A stretch of 64,000 nucleotides of DNA from the NCBI RefSeq assembly GCF_900102315.1, contig NZ_FNBL01000001.1:323841-387840 (forward strand). The letters run 5' to 3'. Each line of letters begins with the position of its first letter. Position 1 is the stretch's first letter. The DNA is from Celeribacter baekdonensis. Its GTDB lineage: Bacteria > Pseudomonadota > Alphaproteobacteria > Rhodobacterales > Rhodobacteraceae. The translations under genes and the position numbers were made by a program. The notes below the pieces were generated by a model, which did not search any database, was not told the DNA's origin, and saw nothing but the letters and a program-made list of their open reading frames with translations. Of the stretch, positions 1 through 8,828 are shown piece after piece.

Positions 1-183
1 TTCGAGGTCATTGCCGAGGGCGTCGAAACCGAAGCCCAACGCGATATGTTGCTTGATCTCGGGCTGCATCTGCATCAGGGCTTTCTCTACGCGCGCCCGA
101 TGAGCGCCGAGGCCGCCAACGCGCTTTACACCACACACAAATGCAAAAATCAGCCCCCTCAAGACCTGATCTCGACGCTCTAA
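1..183 (+). CDS. EAL-domain protein, C-terminal fragment
   Basis: The reading frame is open from base 1 and stops at TAA 181-183, so only the last 60 residues are in the window. The fragment contains AEGVETEAQRDML followed by a short helix and the HQGFLYARPM segment. This is the characteristic end of an EAL phosphodiesterase domain, where the glutamate of the E-G-V-E-T motif belongs to the catalytic barrel and the Q-G-F/Y-x-x-x-x-P loop closes it. Family knowledge says EAL domains hydrolyse cyclic di-GMP. Whether the missing part carries GGDEF, PAS or membrane segments cannot be seen. The call is secure for the domain; activity is unproven. Confidence 0.85.
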   Translation, partial: FEVIAEGVETEAQRDMLLDLGLHLHQGFLYARPMSAEAANALYTTHKCKNQPPQDLISTL

Positions 184-345
184 AGCGCCGGTCACGGTCC
201 CGCAAGGCATTGGCGAGATGCGACCAGTTGGCCAGTTGATCTTGTCCGTTCATTCCGCGACGCTGTGCGTACGATTTCTCTTTCCCATCGACGTGGCCCA
301 CATGCTGCGTCCAAACCGCAGAGACCCATGCGCGCATTTCGGCAC

Positions 346-789
346 ATGTCCACCGCCGTCAAACCGGGCCATCTCGCCCGGACGGTCGCGATGTTTGCCA
401 TGCTGCTGCAAGTGCTGTTTTTCGCCGAACATGCCGGAGCAAGCGCTGTGCGCGCCATGGGACATGCGGCACCGGGAGAGAAAATCGGCTTTCTCGAAAT
501 CTGTACCGGAGAAGGTATCGTCTTGATCCCGGTGGGCGCTGTCCCTTCGTCCACCACGGGTCCTGCACAGGGTCAAAGCCATGGCCCATCCGGGTCGTCT
601 TCCTCCTCAAGCTGCGCGGTTTGCGTCTCTGCCAGCGCATGTGGATTTGACACCCCGGAGCTGACGGTCTCGCTTGCCCTGCCTTTTGCTGCGGTCCATA
701 ACCTCCCGTCCATTGACGCGCCCGCCGCCATTGTGGTGCTGCGGCTGTTGTCCGACGGGCCGATCCGCGCCCCACCCTTGCTCGCCTGA
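346..789 (+). CDS. DUF2946-like small secreted or membrane protein
   Basis: A 147-residue protein if started at ATG 346; the frame is open to ATG 265 and has another ATG at 328, and none has a convincing ribosome-binding site. After the 346 start comes a hydrophobic segment (about residues 13-32) resembling a signal peptide ending near AGASA. The middle reads EICTGEGIVLIPVG, then a Ser-rich linker, a CAVCVSASACG cysteine cluster, and a terminal P-I-R-A-P-P-L-L-A. The E-I-C-T-x-x-G opening, the C-x-x-C centre and the R-x-P-P end match the general plan of DUF2946 proteins, often found near copper or TonB genes. No such neighbour is visible here and function is unknown. Confidence 0.5.
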   Translation: MSTAVKPGHLARTVAMFAMLLQVLFFAEHAGASAVRAMGHAAPGEKIGFLEICTGEGIVLIPVGAVPSSTTGPAQGQSHGPSGSSSSSSCAVCVSASACGFDTPELTVSLALPFAAVHNLPSIDAPAAIVVLRLLSDGPIRAPPLLA

Positions 790-957
790 TCCTTTTGGAT
801 CTATCGCCTTTGGGGCCGAGCCCACGGTGCTGTCGATCTTCGACCTCTGTGGCGTTGCGGAACTGCCGTGGGTCGAGCAACCGGAGCAGGTGTTCGACTG
901 AGGGTTAGGCGGTTTTGGACGCGGGCGAATACAGCTAGACCGGGACATGGCCGGGAC

Positions 958-1848
958 TTACGCAACAGGTGCCAGCGAACGATCTAGTCGCGGTGAACGG
1001 CCAAACTTACGGGAGTATTCCCGCGAAAACTGCGCCGAGCTTTCATATCCGACACTGAATGCGATCTCCGACACTTTCGCACCGGAGGTCCGAAGCGCAT
1101 TGCGCGCGCTGAGCAGGCGTAGGTCTTTCTGGTACTGCAAAGGAGACGTGCCGGTCACGGCCTTGAATTGCTCGAAGAAGGCCGAACTGCTCATGCCGAC
1201 GCTCCCGGCAAGGTCCGTGACGACGATTGGTTTGGCGAGATGGGTTTGTATGTCACGTGTTGCCTGAAAAATGCGGCTGGCCGTGCTTTCGTGCCAAAGC
1301 AGTCTGTGCAGCGCATCGCCGTGCGGCCCAATCAACAATCGAGCGTGGATTTCACGGGCGGTGATCGGGGCCAACAGCCGCCTCGTCGCGTCGGTTTCGC
1401 ATTGGCTGAAATAGCGCCGCAGAGCGTCTTCGATCTCGGCGTTCGTATCGCACAGGTGAATCGAAAACGGATCTGAGGGCCTGCTGCCCGACAACGGCAA
1501 TACCGACGGCGCCAGAGAGCGGAGCAGGTCAAGATCAAGGGGGAAGACGAGCGCGATGTATGGGGTATCCGGTGCTGCCTCGGAGATCCGCGACAGGACC
1601 GGCAAGGCGTGGCTGATAATCAGGGATTGTCCGGCACGCACGGTCAATGACTTGGCACTTGTCCCGACCTCCTTGGCGCCTTGCAGGACGAGGCACAGCA
1701 GCGGGCGATAGACGGTTGCGTTCTGGCCTGTGGGAACCTCGTGGCGGAGCAGATGCGTCGCGCTGTCCTCATGAAACAGCGCGCCCTGCTGAAGTCTCGA
1801 TTGATCGAGAATAGACGACACGCGGTTCAGCAGTGTTTCAGGTGTCAT
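958..1848 (-). CDS. AraC-family transcriptional regulator
   Basis: A 296-residue protein started at ATG 1848, preceded by a GGAGG ribosome-binding site; the frame is open further upstream but that extension has no such site. The N-terminal part (roughly 20-190) has the AraC_N effector-domain pattern (RPLLCLVLQGAKEV, then a jelly-roll-like stretch). The C-terminal 100 residues form the double helix-turn-helix: VTDLAGSVGMSSSAFFEQFK and ISEIAFSVGYESSAQFSREY-type segments with the usual G-x-x-P end. It is transcribed away from the two short-chain dehydrogenase genes at 2012 and 2892, across a 163-bp AT-richer intergenic stretch. The usual reading is that it activates those genes and itself in response to a small molecule; the ligand is unknown. 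Confidence 0.9.
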   Translation of the reverse strand: MTPETLLNRVSSILDQSRLQQGALFHEDSATHLLRHEVPTGQNATVYRPLLCLVLQGAKEVGTSAKSLTVRAGQSLIISHALPVLSRISEAAPDTPYIALVFPLDLDLLRSLAPSVLPLSGSRPSDPFSIHLCDTNAEIEDALRRYFSQCETDATRRLLAPITAREIHARLLIGPHGDALHRLLWHESTASRIFQATRDIQTHLAKPIVVTDLAGSVGMSSSAFFEQFKAVTGTSPLQYQKDLRLLSARNALRTSGAKVSEIAFSVGYESSAQFSREYSRKFGRSPRLDRSLAPVA

Positions 1849-2011
1849 GTCCGCCTCCGTTTCTCTGCCCCCGAGCCATAGCACGGATAGGCGGGAAAAT
1901 TTACCAAAAACACGAGAACTGGAGGATCGTGCAAGAAAATAGGACAAATCAGAAATATTTCCGCGATCATCCAGACTATCGTATCCATATTGACATGAAG
2001 GGATCGCAAAT

Positions 2012-2881
2012 ATGAAAGACGTTCTGATTACCGGCATCGCCGGTGGTTTCGGCAAGCCTACGGCGCTGGCTCTTCTGGCACGGGGTTACGACGTCGCTGG
2101 AAGCGTTCGCAACCGCAGGGGCAGAAATGCCGGGACTATCGCCGAGCTTGAGGCTGCGGGTGCAAAAATCGTCGAGATGGATGTGACCGACGCGGCCAGC
2201 ACCGAGCGCGGCGTGGCAGATGCGATCTCACAACTCGGCGGGCTCGACATCCTGTTCAACAACGCCGGGATCGGCTCTTACGGCATCCAGGAGCTGATGT
2301 CTCCAGAGGATATGGCGCGTGTTTTCGACGTGAATGTCATGGGTGTTCAACGGGTCATGCGGGCCGCGTTGCCTCACCTTCGGGCGCAAGGCCGGGGAAC
2401 CGTGCTTTATACTTCCAGCCTGATCGGGCGGATTGCGACTCCATTTTACGGCACATACTCAGCGTCAAAATGGGCGCTGGAAGCCATCGTGGAATGCTAC
2501 CGGACCGAGCTTTCTGGGTTCGGTATCGAGTCCTGCATCATCGAACCCGGGGCCATGCCGACGGCTTTCTTCGACGGGTTGATCGTACCAAACGATGCGG
2601 CGCGCGAAGCGGAATACGGCGAGTTTGCCGCCGTGCCCAGCTTGTCCAACGCGGGACTGGCCCGGTTGCTTGAGGCAACGCCAGAGCAGCGGCCGGAGCG
2701 GATCACAGAGGCAGTCGTCGCCATTCTGGACAAGCCATTTGGACAAAAGCCGTTTCGGACAGTTGTGGACCATGTCGGGGTCGGCCCTGAGATCGAGCGC
2801 TACAACGATGTGCTCCACGACGTCACCCGCACCGTCCTGACCAACTTTGGCATCGCCGAGATGCTCGACCTGAACGCATAA
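2012..2881 (+). CDS. Short-chain dehydrogenase/reductase
   Basis: A 289-residue Rossmann-fold protein of the classical SDR type, with a GAAGGG site ahead of ATG 2012. Visible landmarks are the nucleotide-binding turn ITGIAGGFGKP near residue 6, an acidic residue in EMDVTDAAS, the NNAG motif near residue 84, a serine in the YTSSL strand near 134, and the YSASK catalytic Tyr-Lys pair near 150. The first glycine motif is slightly unusual (T-G-I-A-G-G-F-G rather than T-G-x-x-x-G-I-G) but keeps the spacing. It is the first of two tandem SDR genes, 10 bp apart, divergent from an AraC regulator. Substrate cannot be inferred. Confidence 0.88.
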   Translation: MKDVLITGIAGGFGKPTALALLARGYDVAGSVRNRRGRNAGTIAELEAAGAKIVEMDVTDAASTERGVADAISQLGGLDILFNNAGIGSYGIQELMSPEDMARVFDVNVMGVQRVMRAALPHLRAQGRGTVLYTSSLIGRIATPFYGTYSASKWALEAIVECYRTELSGFGIESCIIEPGAMPTAFFDGLIVPNDAAREAEYGEFAAVPSLSNAGLARLLEATPEQRPERITEAVVAILDKPFGQKPFRTVVDHVGVGPEIERYNDVLHDVTRTVLTNFGIAEMLDLNA

Positions 2882-2891
2882 GGAAACAAAG

Positions 2892-3704
2892 ATGAAAACC
2901 ATTCTGATCACAGGGGCCTCCTCCGGCATCGGCGAAGCAACGGCCCGGCACTTTCAGGCGCAGGGATGGAACGTGATCGCCACGATGCGTGACCCTTCCA
3001 AGGGCAGCACGCTTGCCGATCTGGACAATACGCTGGTGACCGGCCTCGACGTGACCGATGCAACGTCGATCCCGGCGGCAGTTGCAGCGGGTATCGAGCG
3101 TTTCAGCCAGATTGACGTGCTGCTCAACAATGCAGGCTACGGGGCCTATGGCGCGCTCGAGGCGTTCACGATGGACCGGATCCGCCGCCAATTCGACACC
3201 AACGTGATCGGGCTCTTGGAGGTGACGAAGGCCGTCCTGCCGCACATGCGCCAGAACGGGTCGGGCACGATCATCAATATCTCGTCCATCGGCGGTCAGA
3301 TCACCTTTCCGCTCGGCACGCTCTACCACGGCACCAAATTCGCGGTCGAAGGCCTGTCAGAAGCGCTGCATTTTGAGCTTGAACCGCTTGGCATTCGGGT
3401 GCGGATCGTCGAACCCGGTATGATCAAGACGAACTTCGGCGGCAGTTCATTTGATTTCGCGATGGACGAAAGCCTTTCGGACTATGCGCCGACCGCCGAG
3501 GCCATGGGCCGCCTGTTCGGCAAGCTGGCATCAAATCCTTCCGCACCTGAAACGGTGGCCGAGGTCATCTGGGATGCCGCCAATGAGACCGGAGACCGCC
3601 TGCGCTTTCGTGCGGGCGCCGATGCCGAGCGTCTGCTGGACGAGCGGAAGAGCCAGGATGACGCCGAATTCATCGGCGGCATCAAGACGCTGATGCGTGG
3701 CTGA
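2892..3704 (+). CDS. Short-chain dehydrogenase/reductase, second of a tandem pair
   Basis: A 270-residue classical SDR. It has the textbook TGASSGIGEA cofactor loop near residue 7, NNAGYGAYG near residue 78, ISSIGG with the catalytic serine near 130, and YHGTK with the catalytic Tyr/Lys near 145, followed by an EPGMIKTNF loop. It starts 10 bp after the previous SDR with an AAGGAA site, so the two are almost certainly one transcript. The two proteins resemble each other along their length (both have G-x-G-A-Y-G or G-S-Y-G after NNAG and a long C-terminal lid), which suggests an old tandem duplication followed by divergence. Substrate unknown. Confidence 0.9.
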   Translation: MKTILITGASSGIGEATARHFQAQGWNVIATMRDPSKGSTLADLDNTLVTGLDVTDATSIPAAVAAGIERFSQIDVLLNNAGYGAYGALEAFTMDRIRRQFDTNVIGLLEVTKAVLPHMRQNGSGTIINISSIGGQITFPLGTLYHGTKFAVEGLSEALHFELEPLGIRVRIVEPGMIKTNFGGSSFDFAMDESLSDYAPTAEAMGRLFGKLASNPSAPETVAEVIWDAANETGDRLRFRAGADAERLLDERKSQDDAEFIGGIKTLMRG

Positions 3705-4152
3705 CAGCAAGGCAGCCGAAACTGAGTGGTGGGGCCGACAGGTGACCAGTGCGGCTGAACCAAAGTCGGCGCTGTCCGCATACGTAGCATTGGCATCATT
3801 TCATTTCCTCTGGCGTGCAAAGCAACGAACCCAACCCAGCAATCCGCCACTTTACGCTGGTCTCTCAAGCAACGCGCCTACCGTTTGTTCTAGTTAAGTT
3901 GCCATCGACGTCGTTCGGATCGCGCGATTGGGTTTTGGCGAGGATCGAAAAAAGGCCGTTAAAATGTAACGGGGAAACGAGGCCGAACCGGAACGGGCGA
4001 GGTTCGCCCAAATTGAGACTGAGGGCCATTCTGAGCCTGAGCCCGGCCAGGCGGCGCGTCTATGAGGTTCGGTCAGTTCCCGCAAACCCCTTCGATAACA
4101 CGGAAAAATCCGTGCCCATTAGGGCAGTGTCACTGGCTTTCAATGGGGATTG
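3705..4152. other. Intergenic region without a supported gene
   Basis: About 450 bp between the second SDR and the tRNA. Short open frames exist in several phases, but none has a ribosome-binding site or recognisable protein. Base composition becomes slightly richer in A/T around 3890-3970. I see no clear promoter for the minus-strand tRNA here because that would lie on the other side, above 4242. I see no strong terminator hairpin either. Confidence 0.5.
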
Positions 4153-4242
4153 TGGCGGACAGACAGGGATTCGAACCCTGGAGACGGTTCCCCGCCTACA
4201 CACTTTCCAGGCGTGCGCCTTCGACCACTCGGCCACCTGTCC
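4153..4242 (-). tRNA. tRNA-Ser (anticodon GGA)
   Basis: Read on the minus strand, the acceptor stem GGACAGG pairs with TCTGTCC, a serine-type D-loop (GGCCGAGTGG) follows, and the anticodon stem-loop reads CCTGGAAAG, giving anticodon GGA for UCC/UCU codons. A long variable arm and the T-arm GGTTCGAATCC complete a type II tRNA. The discriminator is G (position 4156 complement) and CCA is encoded at 4155-4153. Total length of about 90 nt including CCA is normal for tRNA-Ser. Confidence 0.95.
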
Positions 4243-4400
4243 GTGGAGCGCTCAATAGCGCGAAGCGCGCGACCTATGCAAGACCTGTTGCTATATTTTC
4301 TCAAAGAAAAATGCAGCGAAGGAAAACAAGCCACGCCGGCAGGCCATTTTTGTAAAAACAAAGGCTTGGACACGCCTGTCGAGGCGCGAAATCGGGGTGT

Positions 4401-5117
4401 TTAGTCAAGAATGATGGTGACGCGCCGGTTCATCCGGCCTTTTTTCTCAATCTTGCCAAAACGAATGCGCCCAATCTCAGAAGTCCGCGCCACATGGGTG
4501 CCACCGCAGGGTTGTAGATCGACCTGATCCGCCCCCTGCCCGATCCGTACCAAGCGCACCCGGCCCTGCCCGGTCGGCGGCATCACCGACATGGTTTTGA
4601 CAATCGACGGGTCGGCCAAAAGCGCCTCATCGGTGATCCAATCGTCCGTGACCACCAAATCGCGTTCGATCAAGGCGTTGAGCGCGTCTTCGAGCGCCTG
4701 TTTGTCGGCGGGCGGCGCGTCCATGGCAAAATCCAGACGGCCTTTCTCGGCACCGATGGAGCCCCCCGTGACCGGCAGAGGAATGACAACCGACAACAGG
4801 TGCAGCGCGGTGTGGATGCGCATGTGACGATGGCGGCGGACCCAATCGAGCCGTTGGATCACTTTGGTGCCGACCTCCGGCATTGGCGCGGGTTCGGCGG
4901 GCACAAGAACGATCTCGGCCCCCTCGCCCTTCACGGTCGTGGCAATCGCAAGCCCAGTGTCGCCCCAGATCAATCGCCCGCTGTCGCCCGGCTGCCCGCC
5001 GCCAGTGGGGTAAAAAATCGTCTGGTCCAAAATCACCCCGCCCTCGGGCGTATGCCCGGTGACCACGCCTTCGATGTCCTGAAGATAGGCATCTTCGCGA
5101 AAAAGCGGTTGCGTCAT
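4401..5117 (-). CDS. AlaX-type alanyl-tRNA editing protein
   Basis: A 238-residue free-standing editing-domain protein. It has the N-terminal IFYPTGGGQPGD strand-loop typical of the AlaRS editing-domain relatives. The zinc-ligand set is visible: H102-x-x-x-H106 in RIHTALHLL, and C204-x-x-x-H208 in CGGTHVA. Such proteins deacylate mischarged Ser- or Gly-tRNA(Ala), so they act in the cytoplasm as translation quality control. Length fits AlaX type II, which has the extra N-terminal subdomain. Its ATG overlaps the stop of the upstream channel gene by 4 bp (5114-5117), so it is translationally coupled to the channel and, through it, to cysteine synthase. Confidence 0.9.
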   Translation of the reverse strand: MTQPLFREDAYLQDIEGVVTGHTPEGGVILDQTIFYPTGGGQPGDSGRLIWGDTGLAIATTVKGEGAEIVLVPAEPAPMPEVGTKVIQRLDWVRRHRHMRIHTALHLLSVVIPLPVTGGSIGAEKGRLDFAMDAPPADKQALEDALNALIERDLVVTDDWITDEALLADPSIVKTMSVMPPTGQGRVRLVRIGQGADQVDLQPCGGTHVARTSEIGRIRFGKIEKKGRMNRRVTIILD

Positions 5118-7576
5118 GTGCTGTCTCCGTCTGCCTCGCCTGCCCCGTCGCCCGCCTCAAAGTCGCTGGGCACAATGGCTGAAATTTCTGCCTCTGTGGC
5201 GGTCTCTGTGGTGGTCTCTGTGGCGGCCACGGTCCCGGCCCGACTGCGCGGGGTCAGCGCCTCGGGATTGCGCAGCCAAATGTCACGTTGGGCAAAGGGA
5301 ATTTCAATGCCTTCTTCGCCAAAGCGGCGGGCGATCTCATGGTTGATGTCGTTTTTCACCGCCACGATAAAGGTCACATCGCGCAAGATCGCACGGATTT
5401 CAAACTCCAACGCATCGGCACCGAAATTCAGAAACAACACCTGTGGCGGTGGGTTGACCGAGACCATCGGTTGGGCGTTGGCAATTTCTTTGAGGATCGT
5501 TTCGACCTTGCGCGTGTCGGTGCCATAGGCCACGCCGACGGGGACGATGACCCGGCCAATCATATTGCCGCGGGTGTAGTTGGTGACCTGATTGGAAATC
5601 AAATCGGCGTTGGGGACGATGACATCGGTGCGATCAAACGTCTCGACCCGGGTCGAACGCACGGAGATGTCGCGGACATATCCCATCTGGCCGCCCACCT
5701 CGATCCAATCGCCCTCCGAAATCGGCCGTTCGATCAAGAGGATGATGCCGGACACAAAGTTCTGCACAATGTTTTGCAGGCCAAAACCGATCCCGACGGA
5801 GAGCGCACCGGCGACAATCGCCAGCGCCGACAGGTCGATCCCGGCCGAGGTGATGGCAAAAATCGCGGATAGGAACACACCGATATAGCCGACGCCCGCG
5901 ATGATGGCGTTTTGGCCGCCCTTGTCGAGCTGGGTCTTGGGCAGGACGGCGGTGGACAGCGCGGTTTTCAACAGCCGCGTCGCCCCAAGGCCAAAGGCAA
6001 AGACCAGGATCAGCGTCAAAAACACCGACACGGACAGATCAACCCCGCCAACCGGCACACCTTCGCGCATCCGGGCCCAAATGTCCCAAAGCCGTTCTTT
6101 GCGCATGCCCCAAATCAACGCCAGAACCGGCAGGGCCGCGAGGCTGAGAGCAAAGGTCAAAAGCACCGGGACCAAACCGTCGCCCTCATCATCCTTTTGG
6201 CGGGTGATCAGCGCATAGACATCAGAAGCCAAACGCGACAGCACGGTCAAAAGCGCCAAAAGCGCCAATGACATCACGGTCGGATAGACCGCAGATACCG
6301 CTGCCGACATATAGCCAACAGCCCCCAAAAGCACCACGGCCACAGCCACGAGCCGCACCAGACGTGCAACGAGATTGGACAGAAGCGCGGTGAACCTTTG
6401 CGGCCCCGCCTCGTCTTCGGTCTCGTCCCCCTCAGAGGGGGTCGGGACTTGCGAGGCTTTGCGTAAAATCAACGAAAACCGATAAAGGGAAATCGCGGTC
6501 AGCACCACCAAAGGATAGGACAGAACCGCTCGGGTGTCGTCGCTATAGCCATCCAGATCGGCCAACTGGGTCAAGGTGACGTGCACCGCAATCATCACCG
6601 CCATCAAGGCGGCATGCCCGGCCATCTCGGCGCGCTGACCGTTTGTCAGATCAAAAATAGGCCGGTCATGCCCGCCCGCATAAAGTGTACGCCCGACGAC
6701 CCAGCGCGAAATGAAATAGGACAGGCCAACGGCGGTCACCGCATTGAACAAAAGGACGCCACGCGGCCCCAAAAGCCCGGACGCCTGGGCCCCGGCGGAA
6801 ATGGCCACAAGCCCAAGGACAGGGGCGATGATTTGCGACAATGAGGCGATAAACCCGGTCACGCCCTGCCCGGCAACCCCGACAAAACGCGATCGGACAA
6901 AGCCGGTGAATTGTTCGGACCAATAGCGCCCGCGCGCCACCAAAACCAACGCGATCACCAGATAAAGCAACAGCGTGGCGGCATTGGCTTTGAGTTTGGC
7001 AATCCCGGTTTCGGAGCGGGCATTGTCCAAGATCGTGGTCCATGCGGTCACGCCCGTTTGGGTGATCGCGGCCAGTGCTTCGGGCCATAATGTGGGATTG
7101 ATCGGAGAGCCGCCCAGTTTCATCAAGGCGTCGGTTTGTCGTGAGGTCAGTTCGGAGTCGATCTCTGAAATCAAACCGTTGGCACGGGTATAGGCCTCTT
7201 CGGCGGATTTGACCGGGGCCTGTGCCGCCTCCAATTGCGACGTGAGGTCTTTGCGCCGTTTGGCGATCTCGGGTGCTTCGGTTTCGCCCTCGGTGGGTGC
7301 CGCCCCCAAGGCCGCGATCTGGGCCTTGAGCGTGTCGATCCGCGCGCTGTTGGTGCTTTGGGCGTTCGAGAATTGCGTGCGCCACCCCACCAACTCATCG
7401 CGCAGGTTTTCCAATATGGCATTGGCCGTGCCTGTGTCGGCCAATTGCTTTTCGGCGGCACTGGCTTGGCTCGCCCAGGCTTTATAATCTGGGGCTGCAA
7501 CCTCCTGCGCGCTGACGCCATGCGGCAGCGCGAGGGAGAGGATTAAAAGAAGGCGGGCGAATATGCGTGTGATCAT
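5114..7576 (-). CDS. MscS-family mechanosensitive channel with N-terminal DUF3772
   Basis: An 820-residue inner-membrane protein. Residues 1-23 form a signal peptide ending near SAQE. A periplasmic, coiled-coil-rich stretch follows (about 25-160; the DUF3772 type), then roughly ten transmembrane segments between 190 and 600. The MscS core is plain: the pore-lining helix GIGFGLQNIVQNFVSG, then LIERPISEGDWIEVGG and the beta-domain strands VRSTRVETFDRTDVIVPN. The C-terminal tail is acidic and Glu/Thr-rich. It starts with an ATGA-type overlap with cysK and ends with one into AlaX. The large periplasmic and membrane front end places it with the MscK/MscM-like large channels rather than small MscS; ion selectivity is unknown. 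Confidence 0.92.
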   Translation of the reverse strand: MITRIFARLLLILSLALPHGVSAQEVAAPDYKAWASQASAAEKQLADTGTANAILENLRDELVGWRTQFSNAQSTNSARIDTLKAQIAALGAAPTEGETEAPEIAKRRKDLTSQLEAAQAPVKSAEEAYTRANGLISEIDSELTSRQTDALMKLGGSPINPTLWPEALAAITQTGVTAWTTILDNARSETGIAKLKANAATLLLYLVIALVLVARGRYWSEQFTGFVRSRFVGVAGQGVTGFIASLSQIIAPVLGLVAISAGAQASGLLGPRGVLLFNAVTAVGLSYFISRWVVGRTLYAGGHDRPIFDLTNGQRAEMAGHAALMAVMIAVHVTLTQLADLDGYSDDTRAVLSYPLVVLTAISLYRFSLILRKASQVPTPSEGDETEDEAGPQRFTALLSNLVARLVRLVAVAVVLLGAVGYMSAAVSAVYPTVMSLALLALLTVLSRLASDVYALITRQKDDEGDGLVPVLLTFALSLAALPVLALIWGMRKERLWDIWARMREGVPVGGVDLSVSVFLTLILVFAFGLGATRLLKTALSTAVLPKTQLDKGGQNAIIAGVGYIGVFLSAIFAITSAGIDLSALAIVAGALSVGIGFGLQNIVQNFVSGIILLIERPISEGDWIEVGGQMGYVRDISVRSTRVETFDRTDVIVPNADLISNQVTNYTRGNMIGRVIVPVGVAYGTDTRKVETILKEIANAQPMVSVNPPPQVLFLNFGADALEFEIRAILRDVTFIVAVKNDINHEIARRFGEEGIEIPFAQRDIWLRNPEALTPRSRAGTVAATETTTETATEAEISAIVPSDFEAGDGAGEADGDST

Positions 7577-8619
7577 ACACCTTCATATACGTCAGGCAGA
7601 TCGCGCGGTCCACGGTCCAGCCACTGCGGCACCGGAAGATTTTTTTCCTTCAAAAACTCCGGGTTGAACAGTTTCGACTGATAGCGCGTGCCATAATCGC
7701 ACAGCACCGTGACGATCGTGTGCCCTGGCCCCATCTCGCGTGCCATTTGCATCGCGCCCGCGACATTGATGCCGGAGGAGCCGCCAAGGCACAGCCCCTC
7801 ATTCTCCAACAGGTCAAACACAACCGGCAGCGCCTCTTCGTCGGGCACCTGATAGGCATAATCCGGGGTGAAGCCTTCGAGATTGGCGGTGATGCGGCCC
7901 TGACCGATGCCCTCGGTGATCGAACTGCCTTCCGAGGTCAGCTCGCCGGTTTTATAGAAACTATAAAGAGCGGCCCCCATGGGATCAGCGATGCCGATTT
8001 TGACGCCCTTGGGCTGCAACGCCAAGCCCACGCCCGCCAAAGTGCCGCCCGACCCAACCGCACAGATAAAGCCGTCAACCTGACCGCCCGTCTGTTCCCA
8101 AATCTCGGGTCCGGTGGTTTCAATATGGGCCTGACGGTTGGCGGTGTTGTCGAACTGATTGGCCCAAATCGCACCGTTGGGTTCGCTTATGGCAAGCTCT
8201 TCCGCCAAACGACCGGAATAACGCACATAATTGTTCGGATTCTTATAGGGGGCGGCGGGGACCTGAACCAATTCAGCGCCTGCAAGCCGCAACATGTCTT
8301 TCTTTTCCTGCGACTGGGTTTCCGGGATCACGATCACGGTTTTGAACCCAAGAGCGGACCCCACAAGCGCCAAACCGATGCCGGTGTTGCCCGCCGTGCC
8401 CTCGACAATCGTGCCGCCGGGTTTCAACAGGCCCTTCGCCACCGCATCTTGGATGATGTAAAGCGCCGCGCGATCCTTGACCGATTGGCCCGGATTCATG
8501 AACTCGGCCTTGCCATAAATCTCACAGCCCGTGGCCTCTGACGGGCCATTCAGGCGGATCAACGGCGTGTTGCCAATGGTCTCAATCAGATCGCGTTTGA
8601 TCGGGGAAGGCGCAGACAT
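7573..8619 (-). CDS. cysK: Cysteine synthase A-like PLP enzyme
   Basis: A 348-residue fold-type II PLP enzyme. The Schiff-base lysine is K48 in NPGQSVKDRA. The phosphate/substrate loop reads GTAGNTGIGL, a variant of the usual T-S-G-N-T-G, and the cofactor-phosphate loop GSGGTLAGVG is present near residue 195. The family joins O-acetylserine and sulfide to make cysteine. The protein is about 30 residues longer than E. coli CysK, matching a longer subclass common in alphaproteobacteria and fungi. Its stop overlaps the start of the MscS-type channel gene by 4 bp. A complete cysE lies at 60.2 kb in the same window. An alternative substrate (homoserine ester, or cystathionine synthesis) cannot be excluded. 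Confidence 0.85.
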   Translation of the reverse strand: MSAPSPIKRDLIETIGNTPLIRLNGPSEATGCEIYGKAEFMNPGQSVKDRAALYIIQDAVAKGLLKPGGTIVEGTAGNTGIGLALVGSALGFKTVIVIPETQSQEKKDMLRLAGAELVQVPAAPYKNPNNYVRYSGRLAEELAISEPNGAIWANQFDNTANRQAHIETTGPEIWEQTGGQVDGFICAVGSGGTLAGVGLALQPKGVKIGIADPMGAALYSFYKTGELTSEGSSITEGIGQGRITANLEGFTPDYAYQVPDEEALPVVFDLLENEGLCLGGSSGINVAGAMQMAREMGPGHTIVTVLCDYGTRYQSKLFNPEFLKEKNLPVPQWLDRGPRDLPDVYEGV

Positions 8620-8828
8620 GTGTTTCGTCCTTTTATCTCAAGTGTTTCGCGAAAAACCTGCGACACAGATTTGCGCGAAAGACTATAGCAGTCCCTGAAT
8701 GTGTAGAACGCGCATTCCCCGAACTCAAGCCTCGCGCCATCAGTCAGGGAGCCTGTTCGCACTTTTGCCGCTCCTACAGAACGCACGTTTCTCACGCCGG
8801 GCCATCTCCCAAACGCTCACATCCGCGA

